A stretch of DNA of 64,000 nt from CAVUBL01 sp963739795 (GCA_963739795.1 CAVUBL010000022.1:172312-236311), one strand, 5' to 3'. Counted from the stretch's first letter, positions 20,233 through 29,068 are shown. Notes: a model not told the origin generated them from the sequence alone. Numbers and translations: made by a program.

Positions 20233-22317
20233 ATGCAGGTGGAGAGCCCCCAGAAGATCCGCAACGTCGCCATCGCCGGACACAACGATACCGGCAAGAC
20301 CACCCTGGTCGCCTCCCTGCTCTACGCGAGCGGTGCCACCCCGCGGCAGCTCAAGGTCGACGACGGCAACACGTTGACCGACTTCGACCACCAGGAGGTC
20401 GAACGCGGCATCTCCATCGGGCTCGCCACCGCCTTCGCCCCCTGGCGCGCTCACAAGGTCAACCTCCTCGACTGCCCGGGCTACGGCATCTTCTTCACCG
20501 AGACCCGCGCCGGCATTCGGGCGGCCGATACCACCATCCTGTGCGTCAACGGCGTGGCCGGCGTCGAGGTCAACACGGAGAAGGTCTGGGCCTTCGCCGA
20601 CCAGCTCCGGCAACCGGTCCTCTTCCACCTGACCAAAATGGACCGGGAGCGCGCCGATTTCGCGCGCGTGGTCGGCGTCCTCCAGGAGCGGTTCGGGCGC
20701 GAGGTGCTCCCGATCCAGGTGCCCATCGGCAAGGAGCATGGCTTCGAAGGGGTCGTGGACCTGGTCCAGCGGAAGGCCTACCGGTTCGAGCACGACGGCG
20801 ACGCCAAGGGCACGCAACAGGACGTCCCGTCAGAGCTCGAGGCCGCGGTCGGCGAGTGGCGCGAACGACTGGTCGAGGCGGTGGCCGAGTCCGATCTCGA
20901 GCTGATGGAGAGTTACCTCGAGGCGGGCGAGCTCTCCCAGGAGAACCTGGAGAAGGGGCTCCGCCGGGCGATCCGAGAGCGCCTGCTGTACCCGGTGACC
21001 GCCGGGTCGGACCTCCACGGCGTCGGCGCGGGCGCGCTCCTCGACGCGATCGTCGACTACCTGCCCTCCCCTGCCGACCTGACCTTCCCGGCCACCCAGC
21101 GCGACGGCGAGGGCATCGATCTCGCCGCCGACGTCGACGCCCCGATGTCCGCCCTGGTGTTCAAGACCCTGAGCGACCCGTTCACCGGCAAGATCTCGAT
21201 CCTCCGGGTGGTCTCCGGGCGCCTCGGGTCGGACTCGACCGTCTGGAACAACCGGCTCGAGGAGGCAGGCAAGGTGGGTCAGCTCATGCACGTGGAGGGT
21301 AAGCAGGGCACGGCGGTGCCGGAGCTGATCGCCGGCGACATCGGCGGCGTCGCCAAGCTCAAGACCACGGCGAGCGGCGACACCCTGGCGGCCAAGGAGC
21401 GGCCGATCTCCCTGGCCTGGATCGACGTGCCCGACCCCGCCATGGCGTTCGCCGTCGAGCCGAAGTCGAAGGCCGACGAGGAGAAGATCGGCGAGGCCCT
21501 CCAGCGGCTGATGGACGAAGACCTGACCCTCCGGGTGAGCCGCGATCCGGACACCCACGAGTACCTCCTCTCGGGCACCGGCCAGCTCCACATCGAGATC
21601 GCCGTCGCCAAGCTCCGGGACCGCTACCACGTGGACGTGGTCCTCCACCCGCCCAAGGTGCCCTACCGCGAGACGGTGGTGAAGACCGCGGACGGTCACG
21701 GCCGCCATAAGAAGCAGACCGGCGGCCGAGGCCAGTTCGCCGACTGCCGGATCAAGCTCGAGCCCATGCCTCGCGGCGGCGACTTCGAGTTCAAGGACGA
21801 GATCTTCGGCGGCTCGATCCCCCAGACCTACCGGCCGGCGGTCGAGAAGGGCATCCAGGAGGCGCGGCGGCGCGGCTACCTGGCCGGCTACCCGGTGGTC
21901 GACTTCCGCGTGCGCCTCCTCGACGGCCAGTACCACGACGTGGACTCCTCCGAGATGGCGTTCAAGATCGCCGGCTCCCTGGCTTTCAAGGACGCCATGG
22001 CGAGCGCCGGCCCGACCATCCTCGAGCCGGTCATGAAGGTGGAGATCACGACGCCCGAGGAGATGATGGGCGACATCATGAGCGACCTCTCGCAGCGCCG
22101 GGGCCGCCCCCAGGGCATGGACGCCAACGACGGCATGCAGGTGATCAACGCCAATGTGCCCATGGCCGAGATGCTCGACTACGCACCCTCGCTGCGCTCC
22201 ATGACCCAGGGCCGGGCGAGCTTCCACATGGAGTTCTCCCACTACGAAGAGGTGCCGCGCCAGCTCCAGGAGAAGATCATCGCCGAGGCCAAGAGGGAGA
22301 AGGAAGAGGAAGGCTGA
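20233..22317 (+). CDS. EF-G-like translational GTPase (EF-G-2 type paralogue)
   Basis: A 694-residue five-domain EF-G homologue outside the str operon. The G domain reads AGHNDTGKTTL for the P-loop (canonical EF-G: AHIDAGKTT), DCPGYG for the DxPGH motif with Tyr in place of the catalytic-loop His, and LTKMDR for NKMD. Domain IV (GGRGQFADC...GGSIPQTYRPAVEKGI) and domain V (EEMMGDIMSDLSQRRGRPQG) are complete. This pattern is that of the second EF-G of Thermus and many Actinobacteria. The canonical fusA is also in this window (42825-44900). The His-to-Tyr change suggests altered GTP hydrolysis and a role other than bulk elongation. Alternative upstream starts add a non-conserved leader. Confidence 0.88.
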   Translation: MQVESPQKIRNVAIAGHNDTGKTTLVASLLYASGATPRQLKVDDGNTLTDFDHQEVERGISIGLATAFAPWRAHKVNLLDCPGYGIFFTETRAGIRAADTTILCVNGVAGVEVNTEKVWAFADQLRQPVLFHLTKMDRERADFARVVGVLQERFGREVLPIQVPIGKEHGFEGVVDLVQRKAYRFEHDGDAKGTQQDVPSELEAAVGEWRERLVEAVAESDLELMESYLEAGELSQENLEKGLRRAIRERLLYPVTAGSDLHGVGAGALLDAIVDYLPSPADLTFPATQRDGEGIDLAADVDAPMSALVFKTLSDPFTGKISILRVVSGRLGSDSTVWNNRLEEAGKVGQLMHVEGKQGTAVPELIAGDIGGVAKLKTTASGDTLAAKERPISLAWIDVPDPAMAFAVEPKSKADEEKIGEALQRLMDEDLTLRVSRDPDTHEYLLSGTGQLHIEIAVAKLRDRYHVDVVLHPPKVPYRETVVKTADGHGRHKKQTGGRGQFADCRIKLEPMPRGGDFEFKDEIFGGSIPQTYRPAVEKGIQEARRRGYLAGYPVVDFRVRLLDGQYHDVDSSEMAFKIAGSLAFKDAMASAGPTILEPVMKVEITTPEEMMGDIMSDLSQRRGRPQGMDANDGMQVINANVPMAEMLDYAPSLRSMTQGRASFHMEFSHYEEVPRQLQEKIIAEAKREKEEEG

Positions 22318-22325
22318 CCGCCGGC

Positions 22326-23024
22326 GTGTCCTCCACCGTCGCCCTCGGCCTGGTCTGGTACCTGGCCTTCCTGTTCTCCACCACCCTGCACGAGGCCTCC
22401 CATGCCTGGGCGGCCCTACGCATGGGCGATCCGACCGCCTACCACGGCGGCCAGGTGAGCCTGAACCCGATCCCCCACATCCGGCGCGAGCTGTTCGGCA
22501 TGGTGATCGCACCGATCCTCGTGTTCGCCATCTCCGGCTGGATGGTGGGCTGGGCGAGCGCCCCCTACGATCCGGAATGGGCGGATCGCTACCCGCGACG
22601 CGCCGGGCTCATGGCACTGGCCGGCCCCGGGGCCAACCTGCTCCTGGTCCTCGTCTCCGGTCTCGTCATCCGCCTCGGCATCGGGGCCGGCGCTTTCGCC
22701 TCCCAGCCCGGACGGACGATCGAGTCCATCGTCCTCACCCCGACCGGCGACACGTCGGTCCTGACCACCTTCGTCTCGGTGGTCTTCGCCCTGAACCTGA
22801 TCCTGCTCACCTTCAACCTCCTGCCCCTTCCCCCGCTCGACGGTAGCGGGGCCCTGCCGCTGGTGATGAGCGAGCGGATGGCGGTGCGCTACCGCCACGC
22901 CCTTCGCCACCCGGCGATCGCCCTGGCCGGAATCCTCGTCGCCTGGCGGTTCTTCGGCTACCTCTTCCAGCCGATCCTCACTACCGCCGTGATGCTCCTC
23001 TTTCCGGGAGCGGGGGGTGGATGA
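22326..23024 (+). CDS. M50 site-2 protease family membrane protein
   Basis: A 232-residue polytopic protein with the zinc motif HEASH at residues 22-26 in the first hydrophobic segment and the second-ligand motif LPLPPLDGSG near residue 180. About five to six membrane helices are visible. It belongs to the short, PDZ-less site-2 protease group related to SpoIVFB and Rv2625c-type proteins. It would cut a substrate within the membrane; none is encoded nearby. The start is GTG 22326, nine bases after the EF-G-like gene, and it overlaps the next gene by eight bases, so all three are one operon. Confidence 0.85.
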   Translation: MSSTVALGLVWYLAFLFSTTLHEASHAWAALRMGDPTAYHGGQVSLNPIPHIRRELFGMVIAPILVFAISGWMVGWASAPYDPEWADRYPRRAGLMALAGPGANLLLVLVSGLVIRLGIGAGAFASQPGRTIESIVLTPTGDTSVLTTFVSVVFALNLILLTFNLLPLPPLDGSGALPLVMSERMAVRYRHALRHPAIALAGILVAWRFFGYLFQPILTTAVMLLFPGAGGG

Positions 23025-25335
23025 GCGCCCCGCCGCCGTCGGTCCCGGGGTCGCGGCGACGACCGAGCGGCGCGCCCTGCGGCTGACCCTCGCCGCGATC
23101 CTCCTGGTCTGGCTGGCCGTCTCGCTCCCCCTGGCCCTCGGCTGGACAACGCTCTACAGCCGCGACGTCTTCACCATCCACTTGCCCTGGAAGGTGTTCG
23201 GCGCTCGCCAGCTCGCCCACGGCTCGGTTCCCGCTCTGAACCCGACCTTCGGGCTGGGGCAGGTCTTCCGCGGCAACCCCAACGCCGTCCCCCTCTACCC
23301 GGACAACCTGCTCTACCTGCTCCTGCCGCTCTGGAGCGCCTTCAACCTCCACTACGTCCTCCACTGGCTGCTGGCGCTCTTCGCCATGCGGGCTCTGGCC
23401 CGCGAGCTGGGCCAAGGGGAGAGCGCCGCGCTTCTCTCCGGCCTCACCTACGCCGGTTCGGGCTGGATGCTCTCCAACTTGACGATCTACAACCTGGTCG
23501 TGGTCGCGGCCTGGTGGCCCCTGGTGCTCTTGGGGGCGGCCCGGGGCGGGCGGCGAGGCGTGGCGCTGGGCGGGCTCGCCTGCGGGCTGGCCTTGCTCGG
23601 GGGGGAGCCGGTCACCGCGGCGATCGGCATCGTGCCACTGCTCTGGGTGGCCGTCGAGCGGGCCGGATGGCGGCGGGGCGCCCTCCGCGCCTTGGCGGTG
23701 GGTGGCCTCGGCCTTCTGGTCGCCCTACCGCAGTTGGTCGCCACGGCCCGCGTCGTCGGATTCACCCGGAGGGTAGTCTTCGGAGTCCAAGCCACCAGCC
23801 AGTTCGCCCTCGAGCCGGCCCGCCTCGCCGAGCTCCTCGTCCCCCTACCCTGGGGCGTCCCGGATCGCCTGGGGTTGGGCGGCTTCTGGGCGGGACGGAT
23901 CGGCGCCGAGGCGCCCTTTTCGTTCACTCTGTACTTCGGCGCGGTGGCCCTGGGTTTGGCGCTCCTGGCGAGCCGCCGGCGCCCGCGCTGGGCGGGACTG
24001 GCCGCTGCGGGGCTGGCCCTCGCTTGGCTGGGCGGCGTGTTCGGCGACGCCCTGACGGAGCTCTCGGCCGGCCTCTTCCGCTACCCGGAGAAGTTCCTGT
24101 TCTGGTTCGTGCTGGCCGCGCCCCTGCTCGCCGGCTGGGGCCTCGAGGCGTGCCGGAAGAACCCCCGAGCCGGCCGGAGGGTGCTACTCCTCGTGGCCGC
24201 CGGCGCGGTCGCCCTAGTGCCGGTGGTCTGGCACTTCGGCGGGGCCCTCGTGGCCTGGCTCGCACCCGACGCTTCCCCCGCGGCCGTGACGGCCTTGGGC
24301 CTGTGGCAGGTCCCCAGGTGGATCAGCGCCCTGGCGATGACGGCGACTCTCCTGGGCGCCGCGGCCCTGGCCTGCCGCTGGCAAGGAGGCGTCCTCCTGG
24401 TTCTCCTGGAGCTCGTCGCCCTGCTGCCCCTCCACTCGCTGGTCCCGAGCGAGGCGACGGCCCCGTTCCGCCGGGCCGCGCCCTGGACCACCAAACTCCC
24501 CCCCGGTGCCGCGGTGGTCTCCTCGACCTACGACTCGGAGCTGGGAACGCAGCGGCCGACCTACCTGCTGGACCACCCCAACCGGGACGTGATGCGGCGC
24601 ATCGGCCACCTGGACCTCGATTACCCCACCGGGGTTCTGCAGGGCCTCACTTACCCGCTGGTCCCGGAGCTCGAGGGGATGTCCAGCCCGCTCTCTGCCA
24701 TGGTGGTCGAGCGCCTGCCGGAGATCGCGTGGCCTGCCAAGCTCAACTGGCTCCGAACCCTGGGAGTGGACGCCGTCACCCTGACCATTCCGCCTCCCAT
24801 TCCCGGCCTGGAGCCCCTGGCCCGTGCCGAGCGGTTCGGTGTGCCCACCTTCCTCTACCGGGTGGTGCGACCGGCCCCGGAAACCTGGTGGCCCTCCCGC
24901 GTCGACCGGGTCACCCGGCCGTCGGAGGCCCTCGCCCGGGTCGGGAGCTCTCCCGACCCCGTGGCGCAAGTCGTGGCGCCCGCCGACATCGAGCAGTCGC
25001 CTGCGGGACGGAGCCGCCTCATCTCGGAGACGCCCGACAGGATCGAGATCGAGGTGGAGAGCGGATCCGGAGGGCTGGCAGTGATCCGGCGGGCCTACCA
25101 CCCGATCCTCCGCGCCTCGAGCGGCGGCGTCGAGCTGCCCACGCTGCCGGTGAACCTGACTCTGACCGGAGTTCTGGTGCCGCCCGGCCGTCACCGGGTG
25201 GTGCTGCGAGTGAGCGAGTGGCCGGCGTTCGCGTCGGGTGGCCTCGCCGTCATCGCGGCGCTGATCCTGGGGTGGCTGGCCGCTGGCGGCGGCCCGCCGG
25301 CCCGGCCCGGGCGTGTGAGATCATCGGGGAGCTGA
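23017..25335 (+). CDS. YfhO-like polytopic membrane protein
   Basis: A 772-residue protein with about ten or more membrane helices. After the first helix there is an external loop with SRDVFTIHLPWK, NPTFGLGQVFRGNP and YPDNLLYLLLP. This pattern is typical of YfhO-family (GT-C-like) membrane proteins, which in Firmicutes act in glycosylation of teichoic acids. A C-terminal beta-rich segment (about 640-745) precedes a last helix, as in that family. The start is GTG 23017, inside the end of the protease gene. A role in envelope glycan transfer is inferred from family resemblance only. Confidence 0.65.
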   Translation: MDERPAAVGPGVAATTERRALRLTLAAILLVWLAVSLPLALGWTTLYSRDVFTIHLPWKVFGARQLAHGSVPALNPTFGLGQVFRGNPNAVPLYPDNLLYLLLPLWSAFNLHYVLHWLLALFAMRALARELGQGESAALLSGLTYAGSGWMLSNLTIYNLVVVAAWWPLVLLGAARGGRRGVALGGLACGLALLGGEPVTAAIGIVPLLWVAVERAGWRRGALRALAVGGLGLLVALPQLVATARVVGFTRRVVFGVQATSQFALEPARLAELLVPLPWGVPDRLGLGGFWAGRIGAEAPFSFTLYFGAVALGLALLASRRRPRWAGLAAAGLALAWLGGVFGDALTELSAGLFRYPEKFLFWFVLAAPLLAGWGLEACRKNPRAGRRVLLLVAAGAVALVPVVWHFGGALVAWLAPDASPAAVTALGLWQVPRWISALAMTATLLGAAALACRWQGGVLLVLLELVALLPLHSLVPSEATAPFRRAAPWTTKLPPGAAVVSSTYDSELGTQRPTYLLDHPNRDVMRRIGHLDLDYPTGVLQGLTYPLVPELEGMSSPLSAMVVERLPEIAWPAKLNWLRTLGVDAVTLTIPPPIPGLEPLARAERFGVPTFLYRVVRPAPETWWPSRVDRVTRPSEALARVGSSPDPVAQVVAPADIEQSPAGRSRLISETPDRIEIEVESGSGGLAVIRRAYHPILRASSGGVELPTLPVNLTLTGVLVPPGRHRVVLRVSEWPAFASGGLAVIAALILGWLAAGGGPPARPGRVRSSGS

Positions 25336-25357
25336 AACGTCCCCCGGGGAGGGCTTC

Positions 25358-25585
25358 ATGATCCGCACGGTCTTCCGACTCGAGCCCGAGGAGAAGGACT
25401 GGCTCCGGCGCTGCGCGCGCTCGGAGCAACTGCCCATGGCTGAGGTGCTGCGGCGCGCGGTGCGCCACTACCGCGTGCGCCGGGAGGCGCCCGAGCCTCC
25501 TCCCAGTCAGCTCCTCCTGTGGAGCGACCCGGGCCTGTGGAGCGACGACGGTGCTCCGCCGCCGGACGGGGAGAAGCACCCCTGA
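25358..25585 (+). CDS. small ribbon-helix-helix-like protein
   Basis: A 75-residue protein whose first 42 residues fit a ribbon-helix-helix unit: strand IRTVFRLEP, helix EEKDWLRRCARSEQ, turn LPM, helix AEVLRRAVRHYRVRR. An acidic Pro-rich tail follows. Such proteins are DNA-binding repressors or antitoxins. ATG 25358 has a good site (GGGGAGGG). No toxin-like partner is adjacent: upstream is the membrane protein and downstream, convergent, is rplQ. It may be an orphan regulator of its own operon. Confidence 0.6.
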   Translation: MIRTVFRLEPEEKDWLRRCARSEQLPMAEVLRRAVRHYRVRREAPEPPPSQLLLWSDPGLWSDDGAPPPDGEKHP

Positions 25586-25592
25586 CGCCGCG

Positions 25593-25976
25593 TTACTTCG
25601 TCTCTTCCTTCGCCTTTTCCTCGTAATCGACGAGCTCGAGGATCGCCATCTCGGCGGCGTCGCCGTGGCGGGGACCGAGCTTCAGGATGCGGGTGTACCC
25701 TCCTGGGCGATCGCTGAATCGGGGCGAGATCTCCTCGAAGAGCTTCTTGATCAACCCGCGGTCGGAGACGTACCGGCCCACCATCCGGCGGGCGTGCACG
25801 GTGTCCTCACGGCCCCGGGTGATGAGGCGCTCGGCGAGGGGACGCAGCTCCTTGGCCTTCGGCAGGGTGGTGCGGATTCGCCCGTGCTCGATGAACGAGG
25901 CGAGCTGGTTCCGGAACATGGCCTGGCGATGGGCCGAGGTGCGACCCAGCTTGCGGTGGCTGACGGCGTGACGCAT
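25593..25976 (-). CDS. rplQ: 50S ribosomal protein L17
   Basis: The last gene of the ribosomal superoperon. The 127-residue protein begins MRHAVSHRKLGR and has the RNA-binding NQLASFIEHGRIRTT and GGYTRILKLGPRHGDAAEM segments of L17. It sits 14 bases after rpoA, in the usual alpha-operon order. Its stop is eight bases from the convergent small ribbon-helix-helix gene, leaving no room for a separate terminator. Confidence 0.97.
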   Translation of the reverse strand: MRHAVSHRKLGRTSAHRQAMFRNQLASFIEHGRIRTTLPKAKELRPLAERLITRGREDTVHARRMVGRYVSDRGLIKKLFEEISPRFSDRPGGYTRILKLGPRHGDAAEMAILELVDYEEKAKEETK

Positions 25977-25990
25977 CGCTCGCTCCTCCT

Positions 25991-26986
25991 CTAGCTGGCG
26001 CTGGCGCTCGCCGAGCTCGGCGGCTTGGCCGGGACGTCCATGCTGAAGGAGAGGCCGAGCTTCGACAGGAGCTCCTGGAGCTCCTCGAGGGACTTCTTGC
26101 CGAAGTTCTTGGTCTCCAGCATGTCCTTCTCGGTCCGCCGCACGAGGTCCCGCAGCGTGTGGATGTTGGCGTTCTTGAGGCAGTTGGCCGACCGCACCGA
26201 GAGATCGAGCTCGTCGATGGAGCGGGCCAGGAGGGCGTCCATGGAGCTCAGCTCGTCGCCCTCGTGCTCGGAGCCCATGTCCTTGAGGCTCTCCTCGGCA
26301 CTGATGAAGATACCCAGGTGGTCCTTGAGCAGCATGGCCGCCAGGCTCACCCCCTCCTCGGGGGAGACGGTGCCGTTGGTCCCGACCTCGAGGATCAGGC
26401 GCTCGTAGTCGGTGGTCTGGCCGAGACGGGCGGCCTCGACCCGGAAGTTGACCCGGCGCACCGGGCTGTGGGCCGAGTCGACGGGGATCCAGCCGATGCC
26501 CATGGCCTCGTCGAAGTTGCGCTCGGCGCTGACGTAGCCCCGGCCCTTCTGCACCTGGATCTGCATCTTCAGGTGCCCTTCTTCGTTGACCGTGGCGATG
26601 TGGACGTCGGGGTCGACGATCTCCACCTGGGCGTCCTCGGAGAGGTCGGCCGCGGTGACCGTGCCCGGCCCTTCCACGTCCACCGACAGCACCTTCGGCT
26701 CGTCGGTGTGGAGGCGGATCGGCACCTGCTTGAGGTTCAGGATGATGTCCGTGACGTCCTCACCGACGCCCGGGATGGCGGAGAACTCGTGAAGCACGCC
26801 CTCGATGTGGACGGCGGTCACCGCCGCGCCTTCGATCGAGGACAGCAGGCAACGGCGCATGGCGTTGCCGATGGTGGTGGCGAAACCCCGCTCGAGCGGC
26901 TGTGCGAAGAACTTCCCGTAGGTGGCCGACAGGGTGTCTCTGTCGGCCTCGAGCCGCTTGGGGCGCTGAAAACCCTTCCAGTTCAT
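25991..26986 (-). CDS. rpoA: RNA polymerase alpha subunit
   Basis: A 331-residue alpha subunit: N-terminal dimerisation and beta/beta' binding domain (FAQPLERGFATTIGNAMRR near residue 30) and a C-terminal domain (about 250-315) with LDLSVRSANCLKNANI, the helix that contacts UP elements and activators. It ends in a short Ser/Ala tail. ATG 26986 has GGAG upstream; the frame continues upstream but without conservation. It follows rpsD by 97 bases. Confidence 0.97.
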   Translation of the reverse strand: MNWKGFQRPKRLEADRDTLSATYGKFFAQPLERGFATTIGNAMRRCLLSSIEGAAVTAVHIEGVLHEFSAIPGVGEDVTDIILNLKQVPIRLHTDEPKVLSVDVEGPGTVTAADLSEDAQVEIVDPDVHIATVNEEGHLKMQIQVQKGRGYVSAERNFDEAMGIGWIPVDSAHSPVRRVNFRVEAARLGQTTDYERLILEVGTNGTVSPEEGVSLAAMLLKDHLGIFISAEESLKDMGSEHEGDELSSMDALLARSIDELDLSVRSANCLKNANIHTLRDLVRRTEKDMLETKNFGKKSLEELQELLSKLGLSFSMDVPAKPPSSASASAS

Positions 26987-27083
26987 GAAGACTCCTTCTC
27001 TATCCGTCAAGTGCAGTATCGGTCCCTTGGGGCCTGGACGCTTCCTGACCGGCGGTCGCTCGAAGTCGCCGGTGAGTGCCTCC

Positions 27084-27713
27084 TCAGCGGCTATACAGCT
27101 CGACGATGAGCTGCTCCTGGATCGGCAGCTTGACATCCTCCCGAGTGGGCAGGCGGAGCATGGTGCCGGCGAAGCTCTCGGCGTTGAGCTCCAGCCACTC
27201 CGGGACGCCGCGCCCTCTCGCGGTCTCGACGCTGGCCCGGATGAAGTCGTTCTTCCGGCTGTCGTCCTTGATCGAGATCTTCTGTTCGGATCGCACCTGG
27301 AACGAAGGGATCGTCACCTTCTGGCCGTCCACCCGCACGTGGCCGTGGCGCACGAACTGCCGGGCCTGCGCCCGCGACGAGGCGAACCCCAGGCTGTAGA
27401 CGACGTTGTCGAGGCGCCGCTCGAGGAGCACGAGCAGGGCCTCGCCGGTGATGCCCTTCTGCCGGTCGGCCTCCTTGAAGTAGCTCCGGAACTCGTTCTC
27501 AAGGAGCCCATAGTAGCGCTTGACCTTCTGCTTCTCCCGGAGCTGCAGGCCGTAGCCCTGGATGCGGCGGCCGCGCCGCGTCCCGTGTTGGCCCGGCGGG
27601 TAGCCCCGGCGTTCGACCGCGCACTTCTCCTTGAAGCAGCGGTCACCTTTCAGGAACAGCTTCATCCGCTCCCGGCGACAGAGCCGGCAGACGGGTCCGG
27701 TGTATCGTGCCAC
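27084..27713 (-). CDS. rpsD: 30S ribosomal protein S4 (zinc-binding form)
   Basis: S4 nucleates 30S assembly by binding the 5' domain of 16S rRNA. The 209-residue protein keeps the four N-terminal cysteines (C9, C12, C26, C31) that hold zinc in the C+ form, and an S4 RNA-binding domain (LERRLDNVVYSLGFASSRAQ, HVRVDGQKV). The start is GTG 27713 with GGGAGGAG upstream. In E. coli S4 also represses the alpha operon by binding its leader; the spacer upstream of this gene holds an inverted repeat. Confidence 0.97.
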   Translation of the reverse strand: MARYTGPVCRLCRRERMKLFLKGDRCFKEKCAVERRGYPPGQHGTRRGRRIQGYGLQLREKQKVKRYYGLLENEFRSYFKEADRQKGITGEALLVLLERRLDNVVYSLGFASSRAQARQFVRHGHVRVDGQKVTIPSFQVRSEQKISIKDDSRKNDFIRASVETARGRGVPEWLELNAESFAGTMLRLPTREDVKLPIQEQLIVELYSR

Positions 27714-27728
27714 TTCTCTCTCCTCCCA

Positions 27729-27773
27729 CCGTCATCTCCCCGACGCTACGGAGACTCCGACTCTGGATGACGG
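27729..27773 (-). repeat. inverted repeat in the rpsK-rpsD spacer
   Basis: CCGTCATC (27729-27736) and GATGACGG (27766-27773) are perfect 8-bp arms with 29 bases between, in a 129-base gap that is long for this operon. It might form a leader structure before rpsD. No further evidence of function is visible. Confidence 0.35.
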
Positions 27774-27842
27774 CAAGTCATGGTTGGGGAGGCTCCGGAC
27801 CCCACCCGCGGCTGCGGACGCGCTCCGGCCCCTCCGGTGGCT

Positions 27843-28253
27843 TCAGACTCTGCGCCGCTTGCGCGGCCGGCAGCCGTTGTGCGGGATCGGCGTGACGTCC
27901 TTGATGGACTTGACGTCGATGCCCGCGGCCTGGATCGCCCGCACCGCCGACTCGCGGCCGGCGCCGGGACCCTTGACCATCACGTCGACCGAGCGCATGC
28001 CGTAGTCGCGGGCCGTCTGGCCGGCGTTCTGGCCCGCTACCTGGGCCGCGAACGGCGTGCCCTTGCGGGACCCTTTGAACCCGATTCGGCCGGCCGAGGA
28101 CCAGGAGACGACGTTGCCTTCCGGGTCGGCAATCGTCACCAGAGTGTTGTTGAAGGTGGCCTGGATGTGGGCCACCCCGTGGGGCACGATGCGCTTCTCA
28201 CGCCGCTTGCCGCCCTTGCCCTTGCGATCCTTCTTCTTCGTATCCTTCGCCAT
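27843..28253 (-). CDS. rpsK: 30S ribosomal protein S11
   Basis: S11 lines the platform of the small subunit near the E site. The 136-residue protein has a Lys-rich N-terminus, GVAHIQATFNNTLVTI, the GRIGFKGSRKGTPFAAQ segment and the C-terminal IPHNGCRPRKRRRV that defines the family. ATG 28253. It follows rpsM by 58 bases, the standard order rpsM-rpsK-rpsD-rpoA-rplQ. Confidence 0.97.
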   Translation of the reverse strand: MAKDTKKKDRKGKGGKRREKRIVPHGVAHIQATFNNTLVTIADPEGNVVSWSSAGRIGFKGSRKGTPFAAQVAGQNAGQTARDYGMRSVDVMVKGPGAGRESAVRAIQAAGIDVKSIKDVTPIPHNGCRPRKRRRV

Positions 28254-28311
28254 CTCCTGTCCCTTTCGTGCCCTCGGGGGCCTCGTCGGATGCGGTCAGA
28301 TCAAGACCACG

Positions 28312-28695
28312 TCACTTCTTGCCCGCCTTGCGCTTGCCGGCGACCGCGGCGCGGCGCGGGCCCTTGCGCGAGCGGGCGTTGGTGCTGGTGCGCTGACCGC
28401 GGACCGGCAGGCCCTTGCGGTGGCGAACACCGCGATAGCTGCCGATCTCCATCAGCCGCTTGACGTTCTGGCTGACCTCCTTGCGCAGGTCGCCTTCGAC
28501 GCGCCCCTCTTCCTGGATGACCGAGCGGATGCGCCGCGTCTCTTCTTCGGTGAGGTCCTTGACCTTGGTCTCTTCGGTGACCTGCGCCTGGGCGAGGATG
28601 TTCTTCGCCCGGGTCCGGCCGATCCCGTAGATGTAGGTCAGCCCCACCCATATCTGCTTGGTCTGGGGCAGATCGACTCCTGCGATTCGCGCCAT
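28312..28695 (-). CDS. rpsM: 30S ribosomal protein S13
   Basis: S13 bridges the subunits and contacts P-site tRNA with its basic tail. The 127-residue protein begins MARIAGVDLPQTKQIWVGL, has the helix-hairpin-helix YIYGIGRTRAKNIL and the tail RHRKGLPVRGQRTSTNARSR followed by lysines. ATG 28695, 12 bases after rpmJ. Confidence 0.97.
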   Translation of the reverse strand: MARIAGVDLPQTKQIWVGLTYIYGIGRTRAKNILAQAQVTEETKVKDLTEEETRRIRSVIQEEGRVEGDLRKEVSQNVKRLMEIGSYRGVRHRKGLPVRGQRTSTNARSRKGPRRAAVAGKRKAGKK

Positions 28696-28707
28696 GTCGT
28701 TGCTCTC

Positions 28708-28821
28708 CTAACCCTGACGCTGCTTGTGCTTCGGGTTCTCGCACAGGACCCGAACGACGCCCTTGCGCCGGACGATTTTGCACTTCGCACACATCCGTTT
28801 GACGGACGAACGAACTTTCAT
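28708..28821 (-). CDS. rpmJ: 50S ribosomal protein L36 (zinc-binding form)
   Basis: A 37-residue gene found by reading the gap between infA and rpsM. It begins MKVRSSVKRMCAKCKIVRR and ends CENPKHKQRQG. The C11, C14, C27, H32 set is the zinc-binding CCCH arrangement of the C+ form of L36. The start is ATG 28821; stop TAG at 28708-28710. Position between infA and rpsM is the normal one. Confidence 0.96.
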   Translation of the reverse strand: MKVRSSVKRMCAKCKIVRRKGVVRVLCENPKHKQRQG

Positions 28822-28849
28822 TCCGCGCCTTCCTTTCCCACTTCAGCCT

Positions 28850-29068
28850 CTACTTCAGGCGATACACGATCCGGCCCCTCGACAGGTCATAGGGCGACAG
28901 CTCCACGCGGACCCGGTCTCCCGGCAGGATCCGGATGAAATGCTTGCGCATCTTCCCGGAGATGTGAGCCAAGACGACGTGGCCGTTTTCCAGCTCCACC
29001 TTGAACATGGCATTCGGCAGAGGTTCGATCACCGTCGCTTCGACTTCAACGGCTTCTTCTTTCGCCAA
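28850..29068 (-). CDS. infA: translation initiation factor IF-1
   Basis: IF-1 blocks the A site during initiation. Starting at TTG 29068 gives a 72-residue protein, the exact usual length, reading (M)AKEEAVEVEATVIEPLPNA with the OB-fold ending in the SRGRIVYRLK strand. The upstream frame to 29143 is not conserved. AGGA lies just in front of the TTG. An UUG start on infA is uncommon and may limit its yield. Confidence 0.95.
   Translation of the reverse strand: MAKEEAVEVEATVIEPLPNAMFKVELENGHVVLAHISGKMRKHFIRILPGDRVRVELSPYDLSRGRIVYRLK

Noticed and set aside
25550..25580. Hairpin GGTGCT...AGCACC as a terminator for rplQ
   Set aside because: Only six clean pairs, inside the coding end of the small plus-strand gene, with no T-run on either strand.
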